Of a DNA stretch of 55,699 nt, positions 40,756 to 49,186 are shown one piece after another. Source of the DNA: a virus. The DNA is taken from positions 1-55,699 of IMG/VR virus record IMGVR_UViG_3300045303_000132, one strand, 5' to 3'. The notes under the pieces are model-generated. The model did no database searches and was not told the origin of the DNA. It saw only the letters and a list, made by a program, of their open reading frames with translations. Position 1 is the stretch's first letter. Each line of letters opens with the position of its first letter. The position numbers were made by a program, and so were the translations under genes.

Positions 40756-41193
40756 TCAGCCCCCCGCCATCGCGCTAAGCGCGTCCCGGAGGAACGGCTG
40801 CGCGGGTGTTCCGGGGTGCATGACGAAATCGCGGTAGACGATGTCGCCAGCCGACCCGCGGAACTTCATCACCTTCCGGTTGGTCGGCCAGCGGGGAGAA
40901 GGGCCGGTTCCCTCGTGGACGTAGTATCCGTACGAGGTCCCGGCGGAGACCTTGAAGCCGAAGGCGAATCGACCCTTCTCGTCTCGGTTCCGGTCGACTG
41001 AGATGGAAGACTTCAGCCGCCCGGTCCGAACGGGAGCGAGAACGCGAGCCAGAGCCGCCACGGCCTCTGTCTTCTTGCGGAGGTGACGGTCGGGGCCAGA
41101 GCCCGTGAAGAAGACCTTCAAGTAGACGATGGGAGCCGGGTCCATGATGACGACCACGCCGCCTCCGGCGTAGACGCCCCCTGCGCCTGCCAT
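40756..41193 (-). CDS. HK97 gp10-like tail/neck protein, 145 aa
   Basis: It has V-R-T-G-R-L-K-S-S-I near residue 54, then a Y-G-Y-Y-V-H-E-G-T-G segment near 88 and a P-A-Q-P-F-L-R-D-A end. This T-G-x-L-x-x-S-I / Y-x-H-x-G / P-x-P-F-L set is that of HK97 gp10-like tail-completion proteins. It lies unusually after the chaperones rather than before them. Confidence 0.7.
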   Translation of the reverse strand: MAGAGGVYAGGGVVVIMDPAPIVYLKVFFTGSGPDRHLRKKTEAVAALARVLAPVRTGRLKSSISVDRNRDEKGRFAFGFKVSAGTSYGYYVHEGTGPSPRWPTNRKVMKFRGSAGDIVYRDFVMHPGTPAQPFLRDALSAMAGG

Positions 41194-41208
41194 GAACCCA
41201 CCTCCCGC

Positions 41209-41798
41209 CTACTTGTCTTTCGAGTCCTTCAGTTGAGACTTGTCCCACTCACGTAGCGCAGTGTAGTCCTTGGTCTGGGTGAGGTACATGCGAACCTGAT
41301 TGGGCTTGTCTTCCTTCAGCCGTTCGATGGTTGACAGGTGTACCATCCAGAGCACTTCTGCGAATGAGAACTCCCTCCACTTCACACCGTTGAGGTTCCA
41401 CGATGTGACCAGGCTTATCCAGTTGCTTTCGATCCCTTCCCAGACGGCGATTGCCGCGTCGTAGGGAACCCCGTCCAGATCCCCATGAGCGCCTCCGAGA
41501 TCGCCTGCTGGGGGCCGAGTCCGTACTCCTTCTTGATCCACTGCTTCTGCTGAGCGGCACCGACCAGCATCTTCGACATCGCCTCTGTGAAGCCGGCGAG
41601 AGCGGACTTGAAGGCCTCTCCCCCGAAGTCGTCGTCCTCGAACTTCGTGAACTGCTTCAGGGCGTCCACGAGGGTGGCCCACTGCTCGGGCGTGGGGTCC
41701 GGGTCGAACTCCCACTCGATGCCGTCGCCCAGATCGACCGGAATAGCCCGGAAGTCGAGGCCCAACTTGACTACGTCACGGCGTACTTCGTCGGTCAT
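41209..41798 (-). CDS. Tail assembly chaperone GT fusion by -1 frameshift
   Basis: The frame of 41415-41798 and the overlapping frame down to 41209 are offset by -1. G-runs at 41484-41481 and 41472-41469 (reading TGGGGAT and CGGGGTT on the minus strand) lie shortly before the zero-frame stop and offer slippage sites. The -1 extension encodes a continuous acidic protein (DLDGVPYDAAIAVWEGIESN, then KWREFSFAEVLWM, ending in KDSKDK), while the zero frame after the runs is short and Lys/Ser-rich. Position before the tape measure gene is the classic place for this device. Confidence 0.75.
41415..41798 (-). CDS. Tail assembly chaperone G
   Basis: A 127-aa protein; ATG at 41798 has GGAGAA upstream. 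Acidic helical protein (an FDPDPTPEQW segment near residue 30, a K-F-E-D-D-D-F-G-G-E-A-F segment near 52) typical of the first chaperone of the pair. Translated to its own stop in most rounds. Confidence 0.8.
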   Translation of the reverse strand: MTDEVRRDVVKLGLDFRAIPVDLGDGIEWEFDPDPTPEQWATLVDALKQFTKFEDDDFGGEAFKSALAGFTEAMSKMLVGAAQQKQWIKKEYGLGPQQAISEALMGIWTGFPTTRQSPSGKGSKATG

Positions 41799-41833
41799 CG
41801 CTGTTCTCCTTTGTTCTAGCGATTGAGCCGTAA

Positions 41834-41863
41834 GCCGGGGAGAACTGAAGGAGAACCCCCGGC
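41834..41863 (-). terminator. Hairpin before the tail chaperones
   Basis: GCCGGGG (41834-41840) pairs with CCCCGGC (41857-41863) across a 16-nt loop, in the gap between genes 41887-42405 and 41415-41798. It may attenuate read-through or process the late message. Confidence 0.5.
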
Positions 41864-41886
41864 CCACGGTGACCGCAGCGTAGCAA

Positions 41887-42405
41887 TCATGCTGACTCGT
41901 CGACGGAGAGCGCAGGGATCTGCACCTGTACCGTCAGATCCACGAACGTCACCGAGCACATGCCGGGTTCGCTGAGGTCGGCGGAGACATCGTCGATCCG
42001 GACGTCCATGCCGCAGCACGCGAGGCTCTGCCAGAGCAATTCCACGTCACGGAGTTGGTCCTGGGTGTGGTCGGTGAGTTCCTCAGGTGTTGGGATCTCA
42101 CCCTTCTCGTCGATGATGGGGCGGCACCGAGCCAGCACGATCCGGAACTGAGCGGCTGTCACCCCGCCCTTGCACGGACGGATGCGACGTACCTCGTCGA
42201 GCGAGTTGGCCTCCGCGTCGTAGAGGCGGCGGAAGTGGATGCTGACCTCGCCGTTGGCCCCCTCTTCGTCGCACTCACAGCACATGAAGATCACCGGAAT
42301 GCCATGCGTCTGGTACACCTTGCAGACCGGACGCAGGTCCGCGGCCAGCGCATCCGCCACCGCGTCCAGCAGGGTGCCAGCCACTACCGCCAAGGGTTCA
42401 GCCAT
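41887..42405 (-). CDS. Head-tail connector or tail terminator candidate, 172 aa
   Basis: An acidic alpha/beta protein with two Cys pairs (CCEC near residue 42, ACC near 128). It has the size and place of a tail-terminator-type protein, but no decisive motif. Between the 240-aa connector candidate and the tail chaperones. Confidence 0.5.
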   Translation of the reverse strand: MAEPLAVVAGTLLDAVADALAADLRPVCKVYQTHGIPVIFMCCECDEEGANGEVSIHFRRLYDAEANSLDEVRRIRPCKGGVTAAQFRIVLARCRPIIDEKGEIPTPEELTDHTQDQLRDVELLWQSLACCGMDVRIDDVSADLSEPGMCSVTFVDLTVQVQIPALSVDESA

Positions 42406-42467
42406 AACGACCCCCTGAGGGCCTCTGACAGCGTCCTGAGGTCTCTACGGGGCGGCGGGTGGGGTAC

Positions 42468-43190
42468 TTACCCACAACGGCACCCCGAGCCGCTCAGAGC
42501 GCCCATACGGGCCGCAGCGAGGTCGGGGCTGAACACGGCACCGGGCAGCCGAGCGTCGTGGGGGTTGACAGCGTGCATCCACGCTCCGAGTTCCGGGATG
42601 AAGGTGTTGACCTCGTCGTCTCGGAGGCGGACCGTGATGCCCTGACTGGTGACCGAAGTGACGTTGGTCGGCAGACGGCACTTCCCGCCCGTGCAGGACA
42701 GGTAGAGTTCCTTCGTCAGCCGAGCGGCTACGTCCAGTGCCCATGCGTCCGGCGGGACACCGATCTCGGCGTCCACCACGAACGCCTCGCCCTCGCCTGC
42801 GTCGGACCACTTCTCGTCCTTCTTCGGCCAGACATCGGGCGGCACCCGGTATAGCGTGGACGAGTCGCGGTCGAACCGCCACGAGGTGTCCGGGTACTCG
42901 TCCGCGCCCAGCCGAACACGAGTGACGTCCCAGACAGAGATGCTGTACGGTCCTCGAATGGCGATGGCGTCACCGCCACCGCAGCACCACGAGCGGCACT
43001 CGGGGCACAGATTCAGCGGGCGGATCTCGGCCTCGCACAGCCCGACCGTATACGCCGACAGCCTCGTCATGATCGACGAGGCTGTCGCAACGGAAGCGAT
43101 GAAGATCGGGTCCTCGGCGTCGAGTTCGGCCAACCCGCAACTGTCAGCGTCTACGGGCCAAGGACACGAGGCCTCGCTCAGGAGAGCCAT
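42468..43190 (-). CDS. Head-tail connector candidate, 240 aa
   Basis: A 240-aa protein with an N-terminal A-S-x-I-M-x-R-L-S-A-Y helix and later W-A-L-D-V-A-A-R-L-T-K-E-L-Y-L, typical of adaptor-type proteins. It has a Cys-rich segment (CPECRSWCCGGG, about 62-73), possibly a metal or disulfide site. Leftward neighbour is the tail terminator candidate. Confidence 0.55.
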   Translation of the reverse strand: MALLSEASCPWPVDADSCGLAELDAEDPIFIASVATASSIMTRLSAYTVGLCEAEIRPLNLCPECRSWCCGGGDAIAIRGPYSISVWDVTRVRLGADEYPDTSWRFDRDSSTLYRVPPDVWPKKDEKWSDAGEGEAFVVDAEIGVPPDAWALDVAARLTKELYLSCTGGKCRLPTNVTSVTSQGITVRLRDDEVNTFIPELGAWMHAVNPHDARLPGAVFSPDLAAARMGALSGSGCRCG

Positions 43191-43203
43191 CGTGTCCCCC
43201 TGC

Positions 43204-43884
43204 TCAGGCCGAGCCGGGGTCGACGGTGGTGACCGCGCCGCAGCCGTCGGGAGCCACGCCGCCGACGAAGCGGAAGCGGTGGGTGCCGTCCGGCAGTTCG
43301 TCGGACAGCCACTCGGCGTCGCCGGTCGTGGTGTCCAGCGCCAGCGGGATCGGACCGAAGCCGATGTTGTGACTGTCGGAGGTCGAGCCGGTGATGCGGA
43401 CGTAGTTGTCCTCACTGCCCGGCGTGCCCTCTTCGGTGACCGTCGCGCCCTTGACCGGGTAGATCCGGACGAAGTCGCCGGTGACGCCACCGCCGCACTC
43501 GCCGAGGATCTCCTGCCACACGACGACCACCACGTTGAAACGATCGGCCTTGCCGTCCGCCCAGCCGATGACCTCGCTGTCGTGCTCGATCGCCGTGGCA
43601 CCGCCCGCGTTCGCAATCCACTCAGGGTCGAGCCAGTGGAGGTCGACGTTCACCTCGATGGACTGGAGGCTCTTCACGCCCGGGATGTACCGCTTGATAG
43701 AGCCGTCGGCGCAGCGGCGAGTGAACTCCTCACCGTCGTCCACGTTGTCGCTGGTCTCGAAGGCTGCGGGACAATCATCAAGATAGCCCATATCGGCCCC
43801 GTACAGCGGGGTCAAGCACTCGTCGGCGAGGAACAGCCCCACCTTCTTGATTCGGCCCAGATCGGGCGTGGTGCAGGTTCCCAT
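43204..43884 (-). CDS. Major tail protein candidate
   Basis: A 226-aa protein, ATG at 43884 with a GGAAGCGAG site upstream. It has alternating beta strands (S-I-E-V-N-V-D-L-H-W, then F-N-V-V-V-V-V-W-Q-E) and ends with G-T-H-R-F-R-F-V. This fold type, size and position after the head genes fit a siphovirus tail tube protein. An HNH gene lies just upstream on the opposite strand. Confidence 0.65.
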   Translation of the reverse strand: MGTCTTPDLGRIKKVGLFLADECLTPLYGADMGYLDDCPAAFETSDNVDDGEEFTRRCADGSIKRYIPGVKSLQSIEVNVDLHWLDPEWIANAGGATAIEHDSEVIGWADGKADRFNVVVVVWQEILGECGGGVTGDFVRIYPVKGATVTEEGTPGSEDNYVRITGSTSDSHNIGFGPIPLALDTTTGDAEWLSDELPDGTHRFRFVGGVAPDGCGAVTTVDPGSA

Positions 43885-43914
43885 TGTGTCACTCGCTTCC
43901 GAAGTGGGGGTATG

Positions 43915-43930
43915 TGGTAAACTGCCCGGT
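43915..43930 (+). promoter_or_regulatory. Leaderless promoter for the HNH gene
   Basis: An extended -10 TGG plus TAAACT (43918-43923) lies 7 nt before the ATG at 43931, so transcription would begin at or next to the A of the start codon. No Shine-Dalgarno is present. The string TAAACTGCCCGG resembles TACACTGCCCGC before the terminase. Confidence 0.55.
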
Positions 43931-44371
43931 ATGCCTCGACCCGCTGGAAGCATCCCGGAGATCTTGCTGGAGACCGCCAAGACGGTCACTGACGAATGCC
44001 TCTACCCGCTGGATCGCGGGAAGCGAACACCCGTTTCCTACGACGGCCATGTGACTCCGGCGTCGAGGCTTCAGTGGGAACTCGTGACTGGCGAGTCTCC
44101 CGGTCCGCTGATGGTTCTGCACACCTGCGGGAATGGATCGTACGGATGCCTGAACTTCGGGCACCTGTACCTCGGCACTCAGGCCGACAACCATCTCGAC
44201 CGCTGTCTCGACGGACTGGCTGCCCGAGGACTGGATGAAGATCGGGTCCGCGCCATCCGCAGCCGAGCGGCCGAGGGCGTAGGCACGATGGCCCTCACTC
44301 GGGAGTTCGGCGTAACGAAGCGCACTATCCGGCAGGTCGTGACCCGCAAGACGTGGGCTTGGCTGGACTGA
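43931..44371 (+). CDS. HNH endonuclease with C-terminal helix-turn-helix
   Basis: A 146-aa protein with V-L-H-T-C-G-N-G-S-Y-G-C-L-N-F-G-H-L-Y-L-G-T-Q-A-D-N near residues 60-85, the HNH fold with a Cys pair of the homing-endonuclease kind. A helix-turn-helix (TREFGVTKRTIRQVV, about 124-138) follows. It is the only plus-strand gene in the 25-kb leftward structural region and has its own leaderless promoter, so it is probably a free-standing homing element inserted between the capsid-type and tail genes. Confidence 0.85.
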   Translation: MPRPAGSIPEILLETAKTVTDECLYPLDRGKRTPVSYDGHVTPASRLQWELVTGESPGPLMVLHTCGNGSYGCLNFGHLYLGTQADNHLDRCLDGLAARGLDEDRVRAIRSRAAEGVGTMALTREFGVTKRTIRQVVTRKTWAWLD

Positions 44372-44382
44372 CATCTTCAACC

Positions 44383-45141
44383 TCACGGACTGGCCGGAAC
44401 AGTGACATCGATGTGGAGATTGATGCAGGGGTCGAACGCAACGATGGCGCTGCGATTGGCGAAAGCCTCGTCCGTGTTGCTACGACGGTCCAGGTCGTTG
44501 AGGACGAAGGGCTCGTCCACCCCCGCCCACACTGAGCCGGTGGCCCAGAGACGGACGGTGGTTGCTCCCTGGACCGGGTAGCCGACGCTGATGACCCACG
44601 GAGCGCCGGTTGGAGAAACCTTCCCGAGAAGGGAACGCGACTCCGTGAGGAACGCCGCTGCCAAGACCGGACCGTGGAGCCACCACTGAGTGCCGAAGCC
44701 AGCATCGGCCGCAGCCTGCTCCAGCGTTCCCACGGCTAGAGCGAAGTTCCCGTCCGCAACGGTGCCGAGGCTGGTCCCATCTTCGAAGGACGGGCTGCCG
44801 AGGCCTACACCGTCCGTCGCCAGTTGACGGGCGACAGCCCACTCGGTCGTCGAGTCGAGCCGCCCCGTCGCGTGTTTCTTCTGGTCGAGCCTGGACAGGC
44901 TGCTGCACGCCGCGCTCTGCGTGATGCCGAACGGCATGAACTCCGCGACAGAAGGCTTGTTCAGCGGGAGGGTGTCATCGGCCGTGACACACCGATCCAT
45001 GAGCACCGGCTCGCCACACCCGTAAAACGGGATGGAAAGGCCCTGCCTCCAGCCCTGCGGAACAGGGAGCGCACGGTCGAGGATGCCACCGGATCGAGTG
45101 TCAACCTCGACCTCGACGCCCTCCATGAGACCTTGAGACAT
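44383..45141 (-). CDS. Head-associated protein, 252 aa
   Basis: Follows the capsid gene with only 32 nt between. A 252-aa protein with an acidic N-terminus, two Cys residues early, and long Gly/Ala/Thr-rich beta and helical parts. Possibly a minor capsid or decoration protein; not recognised. The inserted HNH gene comes up against its 3' end. Confidence 0.5.
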   Translation of the reverse strand: MSQGLMEGVEVEVDTRSGGILDRALPVPQGWRQGLSIPFYGCGEPVLMDRCVTADDTLPLNKPSVAEFMPFGITQSAACSSLSRLDQKKHATGRLDSTTEWAVARQLATDGVGLGSPSFEDGTSLGTVADGNFALAVGTLEQAAADAGFGTQWWLHGPVLAAAFLTESRSLLGKVSPTGAPWVISVGYPVQGATTVRLWATGSVWAGVDEPFVLNDLDRRSNTDEAFANRSAIVAFDPCINLHIDVTVPASP

Positions 45142-45173
45142 CAGGGCCTCTCCTTCCTAGTAGAGCCGGCGAT

Positions 45174-46808
45174 TCAGGACGGGCAGGCGACGTTGTCGCA
45201 GATCTCGACCGGGATGTCCAGGCCGAGGGAGTTGCACCCACGGGCCAGGATACCCTCGTAGGACTCGGCGAACGCCGCGACCTTGTTCTGGCGGTTGAGG
45301 TTGTGGTCCCGGATCTCGGTGCCGAGGTCCAGCGTGCCACCGTCGAGGAAGGTGAAGAACCCGTTGGGGGCCAGCACCGAACCGAGGGTGAGCGGGAACT
45401 GCGGGTCCGTGCCGCCGGAGCCGAAGGACACCGGGTCCAGGTCCTGCGAGTAGACCACGTTGATGCCCTCGTTGGAGAACGCCGTGGAGAGCAGGCTGGC
45501 CGCGATGTTGGGGTCATCGACCGCCGAGGAGAAGACTCGACGGTTGATGAGGTCGAGCCGGACCGCCGTGAGCAGCGACTCGCCCACGAAGTAGTCCAAC
45601 TGGATGTCGCCGAGGCGCTGGTCCGAGCGGAGCGCGGCAGCGGCGGTGCCGACACCGTTCACCACGTTGGCGAAGACGGAGCCGAGGGCCTCGACCGTGT
45701 AGGTCGACATGACCGCGTCCCGCATCTTCTCGAAGAGCAGGACCTCACCGCGCCGGGCGTTCTGAATCGCCAGAGCGGCGAGGTAGCCCTGCCACTGCTC
45801 GGGGGCGAACCGGGTCTGGTAGTTTCCGACGGTGACGCAGGAGTAGACCGCGTCGACGCCGACCTCGTCGGTGTCACCGCAGTCGACATCGGCACACACC
45901 TTCCAGGTGTCGGGGTCAGCCTCGTCCACGAGCTCGTCGTCCTCACAGGTCCACACACCGAAGCCGTCCACCGGGAGGCAGATGGCGTTGAAGAACGTGA
46001 ACTTGCCGTGCGTCGCACCCAACGTCGGCAGCGCGTCCCGGATCGGACGAGCCGTGCTGCCCTGCACCGGGTTCGTGTAGATCGGCTGCGGCAGCGAGCA
46101 GCAGCCACCCGACGCGACCACGGCCTCCGGGCTGACGAACGCGTCCACCATCCGGGTGTCGGCGTTGATCTTGCCGGTGAGCGTGCGGTCCTCGGCGAAC
46201 GAGGTCTCGAAGCGGGCGACCCGCTCCTTGCCGGTCTTCAGGCTGCGACCCGAGGAGTCACGGAAGGCCTCGGCCAGCATGTAGAGCGTGGCGTCCTGGA
46301 GGGTGTCCCCGTTGACGATCACGCGGGTCGTGGTGGTGGCGAGGTCCTTCGCCGGCTCGTTGACGGACAGACCGGGGGTGCCGGTGAGGCCGAGGCGGGC
46401 GACCGCCTCCTGGACGGAGAGCATCTTGCCCTTCTTCGGCTTGGACGAGAGGGACTTCTCGGCGGGGTCCTTCTCCGGGTCTTCCTCGTCCTCAGGGTCG
46501 GCCTCGGGGTCCTCCTCCTCGGGGTCCTTCTCGGTGGCCTCCTCGTCCGGGTCGGGGATGTCGGCCAGCGCGGCGTCCACGTCGTTCGCGGCTGCCTGCT
46601 CCTGCTCGGCGACGGCCTTGACGGCGGCGTCAGCGGCGAAGTAGGACTCGCGGAGGGTGGTCAGAGCGTCGAGGTCCGGGGCCGAAGCACCGCGGAGCGA
46701 GTGGAGTTGGCGGGCGATGACGTCGCGTGCCTGAGTGAGTTCGGACAGCGAGAGAGTCTCTCCCGCGCCAACCCGACCCAGAATGCTGAGAGCCTGCTGG
46801 AGATCCAT
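45174..46808 (-). CDS. Major capsid protein with N-terminal scaffolding domain
   Basis: A 544-aa protein. The first about 125 residues are helical then extremely acidic (an E-E-D-P-E run with Asp/Glu/Pro/Lys), as in scaffolding domains fused to HK97-type capsids. After a K-K-G-K hinge near 125-128, where the protease would cut, the mature part (about 130-540) has an HK97-like pattern (A-V-A-R-L-G-L start, ending D-N-V-A-C-P-S). Cleavage by the product of 46914 is expected. Confidence 0.82.
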   Translation of the reverse strand: MDLQQALSILGRVGAGETLSLSELTQARDVIARQLHSLRGASAPDLDALTTLRESYFAADAAVKAVAEQEQAAANDVDAALADIPDPDEEATEKDPEEEDPEADPEDEEDPEKDPAEKSLSSKPKKGKMLSVQEAVARLGLTGTPGLSVNEPAKDLATTTTRVIVNGDTLQDATLYMLAEAFRDSSGRSLKTGKERVARFETSFAEDRTLTGKINADTRMVDAFVSPEAVVASGGCCSLPQPIYTNPVQGSTARPIRDALPTLGATHGKFTFFNAICLPVDGFGVWTCEDDELVDEADPDTWKVCADVDCGDTDEVGVDAVYSCVTVGNYQTRFAPEQWQGYLAALAIQNARRGEVLLFEKMRDAVMSTYTVEALGSVFANVVNGVGTAAAALRSDQRLGDIQLDYFVGESLLTAVRLDLINRRVFSSAVDDPNIAASLLSTAFSNEGINVVYSQDLDPVSFGSGGTDPQFPLTLGSVLAPNGFFTFLDGGTLDLGTEIRDHNLNRQNKVAAFAESYEGILARGCNSLGLDIPVEICDNVACPS

Positions 46809-46861
46809 GGTGGACTTCTTTCGCGTCTGGTGTGTTCAGGGACGCGGTGCCACCGCCAGGA

Positions 46862-46903
46862 GGCTCTACACAGAGCCGATTGCCCGAAGGGTAGCCCCCC
46901 TTC
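46862..46903 (-). promoter_or_regulatory. Double hairpin between protease and capsid genes
   Basis: Two hairpins follow one another: GGCTCT (46862-46867) with AGAGCC (46872-46877), and GAAGGG (46886-46891) with CCCTTC (46898-46903). In the leftward mRNA they come right after the protease gene, which could attenuate or process the message or protect the capsid mRNA 5' end. No U tract. Confidence 0.5.
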
Positions 46904-46913
46904 AGGTTTCGCG

Positions 46914-49169
46914 CTACTCCTTGGGAGAATCTTCTGGAACCGGGACGTCCGTGAGCAGGTCTTCGGCAAGCATGGCGACCGCCTTCTCGATCCGCTTCAG
47001 GCTCGCCATGACCTCATCCATGCTAGGCGATTTCTCATCTGGCTTGTCACCCTCAGACGGGAACTCGAAGTGCTCGCTGTGCTCACCACACTCAGCGCAG
47101 AAGCCGCCCTCCGGGTTGAGGACGTGGACGTGCTCCGGCCCGGTCAGGATCTGTGCGTCGCCGCCCGCGCTGGCCGCGACGGGCCATGCGGGAGTGGGGA
47201 CAAGGTGGAGGCCGACCAGCGTGCGACCACGCCCAGCGGGCCACAGTTCCACGCTCGGGGCGGACGCGGCGGCACGGAGCAGGGCGTCCCGGTCCACACC
47301 GGGCATCACAACGCCGCTGATGGCGAGGCCGAAGGGGGTCTCCCACGCCCGGACCATCGCGAAGATGGTGTTCGCGTCGTCACGATGACGACCCACCTCC
47401 AGCGCACCCACGCCCTGACGAGCGAGTGCCGGGTCGAGGTGCCGCCCACCAAGGGTGAGCGCACCCGGCTGGAACGTAGTGCCGTCGGAGAGCGTGATCA
47501 ACTGCCCCGTGTGGAAGCCCCGGTGCCGAGAGTCCACGTCGCCGGGGTACTGGAAGCACGCGCCCATGTCGCTTCGGTGACACACGCCCTTCGGTGCGGC
47601 GATGCCGTAGATGCGACGAAGGCCGTTGGCGTCCTCATCGCCGACGGAGAGCGGCACCAACTTCTTCGGCTTGAAGTCGGCGAAGTACTCCGCCGGGAGA
47701 GACGTCGAGCCAGCCGCAGCCGTCACCGCCTCGACGTCCTCCCCGGTGAGTGCCTCTGGGCGGACGGCGGTCTCCATGCCGTCGACCCGCTCGAGGGCGC
47801 TGATGGACCCGACCACCACGCCGTCGTGATCGTTGTTGTCCGGGTCCCAGATGATTGGGATGGGGAGGAGGTCGTCGTCCCAGGTGAGGCTGCCGTACTT
47901 CAGCGTCCGGACGTCGCCGGTGTAGACGCCCTCGAACGTCACCGGGCCAGACACGCCGTAGCCGTCCTCGTTGAGGGCGAGGCGGGCGTTGCTGAACGCC
48001 GCCGTGTCGACGATCGCGACGTGGCGCGGGCGGATCTCGGCGTTCTCGAAGATGTCATTCGCCTCCGCCATCTTCGCCGCCATCGCCTCCTCATCGTCGT
48101 CCGGGCTGGGCTCCAGCGCGGCCAACTTCTCGGCGACCTCGGGCGTGAGGTCGTGTTTGATGGACACCGCCACCGCACCCTCACGGAGGAGTTCCTGCAC
48201 ACGGGCCACCAGAGCCTGAGTGCGAGGATCCTCAGACAGAGACAGGGTGCCCGTGCCGATGATGCCTGCGGTCTTCTTCTCGTCAGCCACGGGGGGCTCC
48301 TCTGTCTCTTCGGTGGTCCAGCCGTCCGGAAGATCGACATCACACTTGAGGGCGCTCCTCCGCTTCTTGATGTGAGCCTTCGCCTTGGCCGGGTCACTCG
48401 CCCGACCGATGGCCTGAATCGCGTTCTTCAGGTCAGCGCAGTCGCCGATCGGGAACGACCCGTCCGGAAGCGCCCTGCCGTCCTTCGCCATCGCCTTCCG
48501 GGCCTCGGGGGAGTAGTCCTTGAAGTCCACGCCATCGCCTTCCGTGTCGTTGCGACGTTCCTTGCGCTCGGGGCGCGTGCCGTCCGGACTGAACGGGCAG
48601 TCGGGCCAGTCGTCGTACTTCTCGACGATCCGAACGTAGATCGTACAGATCTTCCGCTTGATCGCGTCTTTCTCGGCCTTGGACGCGCCCGTCATCTTGT
48701 CGACGCCATGCCCTCCGGACACGGCCGACATTCCACGAGGGACGATATGCAATCCGGCGTCGGCTACGTCGGTGAAGGGGAGTTTGTACGCCTGTCGGGT
48801 GTGGAGGTCCTTCGACGTGTCGATGAAAAAGAACGCCTGACGGAGTTTGTCCGGGTCAAGCGTACCGTCTTCCTCCGTGGCCCACTCGAACACACGATTC
48901 GTTGCGGCCTCGCCGTCCCACGGCTCGTCACGCCCGCCAATGGGGAGTTCGACACTCCCTCCGATCTTGAACTCGGTGGCATCCATCTCCAACCACTCCA
49001 TCAGAGCCTTGAGACTGCGAGGTCCGGGGAGCCTGCCCTGCTTCAGACGGCTGAAAGCGGCCTGATGGATCCCTACTTCCTCTGCAACCTCGCTCCAAGA
49101 GAGCGGAATGCCCGATCCTCGGGTCACACGGGCGTCCTCGAGGGCTGCCAGTAGCGCATAGACGTCCAT
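46914..49169 (-). CDS. Capsid maturation protease with N-terminal Xre-type HTH
   Basis: About 751 aa from the ATG at 49169; a TTG at 49190 overlapping the portal stop would add 7 residues. Residues about 20-55 (EEVGIHQAAFSRLKQGRLPG) are a helix-turn-helix of the Xre type. Around 240-280 is D-L-K-N-A-I-Q-A-I-G-R-A-x-D-x-A-K-A-K-x-H-I-x-K-R, a segment common in phage prohead proteases, and near 380 H-V-A-I-V-D-T-A-A-F-S-N-A, a Ser-protease-like core of the prohead-protease family. The C-terminus has Cys/His segments (CAECGEHSEHFE). A DNA-binding-like domain on a head protease is unusual. Confidence 0.65.
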   Translation of the reverse strand: MDVYALLAALEDARVTRGSGIPLSWSEVAEEVGIHQAAFSRLKQGRLPGPRSLKALMEWLEMDATEFKIGGSVELPIGGRDEPWDGEAATNRVFEWATEEDGTLDPDKLRQAFFFIDTSKDLHTRQAYKLPFTDVADAGLHIVPRGMSAVSGGHGVDKMTGASKAEKDAIKRKICTIYVRIVEKYDDWPDCPFSPDGTRPERKERRNDTEGDGVDFKDYSPEARKAMAKDGRALPDGSFPIGDCADLKNAIQAIGRASDPAKAKAHIKKRRSALKCDVDLPDGWTTEETEEPPVADEKKTAGIIGTGTLSLSEDPRTQALVARVQELLREGAVAVSIKHDLTPEVAEKLAALEPSPDDDEEAMAAKMAEANDIFENAEIRPRHVAIVDTAAFSNARLALNEDGYGVSGPVTFEGVYTGDVRTLKYGSLTWDDDLLPIPIIWDPDNNDHDGVVVGSISALERVDGMETAVRPEALTGEDVEAVTAAAGSTSLPAEYFADFKPKKLVPLSVGDEDANGLRRIYGIAAPKGVCHRSDMGACFQYPGDVDSRHRGFHTGQLITLSDGTTFQPGALTLGGRHLDPALARQGVGALEVGRHRDDANTIFAMVRAWETPFGLAISGVVMPGVDRDALLRAAASAPSVELWPAGRGRTLVGLHLVPTPAWPVAASAGGDAQILTGPEHVHVLNPEGGFCAECGEHSEHFEFPSEGDKPDEKSPSMDEVMASLKRIEKAVAMLAEDLLTDVPVPEDSPKE

Positions 49170-49186
49170 GGGACGCAGGGTAGGGC

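Noticed and set aside
45303-49154. A very long open frame on the plus strand, opposite the capsid and protease genes
   Set aside because: It is the antisense of strongly coding minus-strand genes in high-GC DNA, where such frames are expected; it has no recognisable domains and no ribosome binding site.
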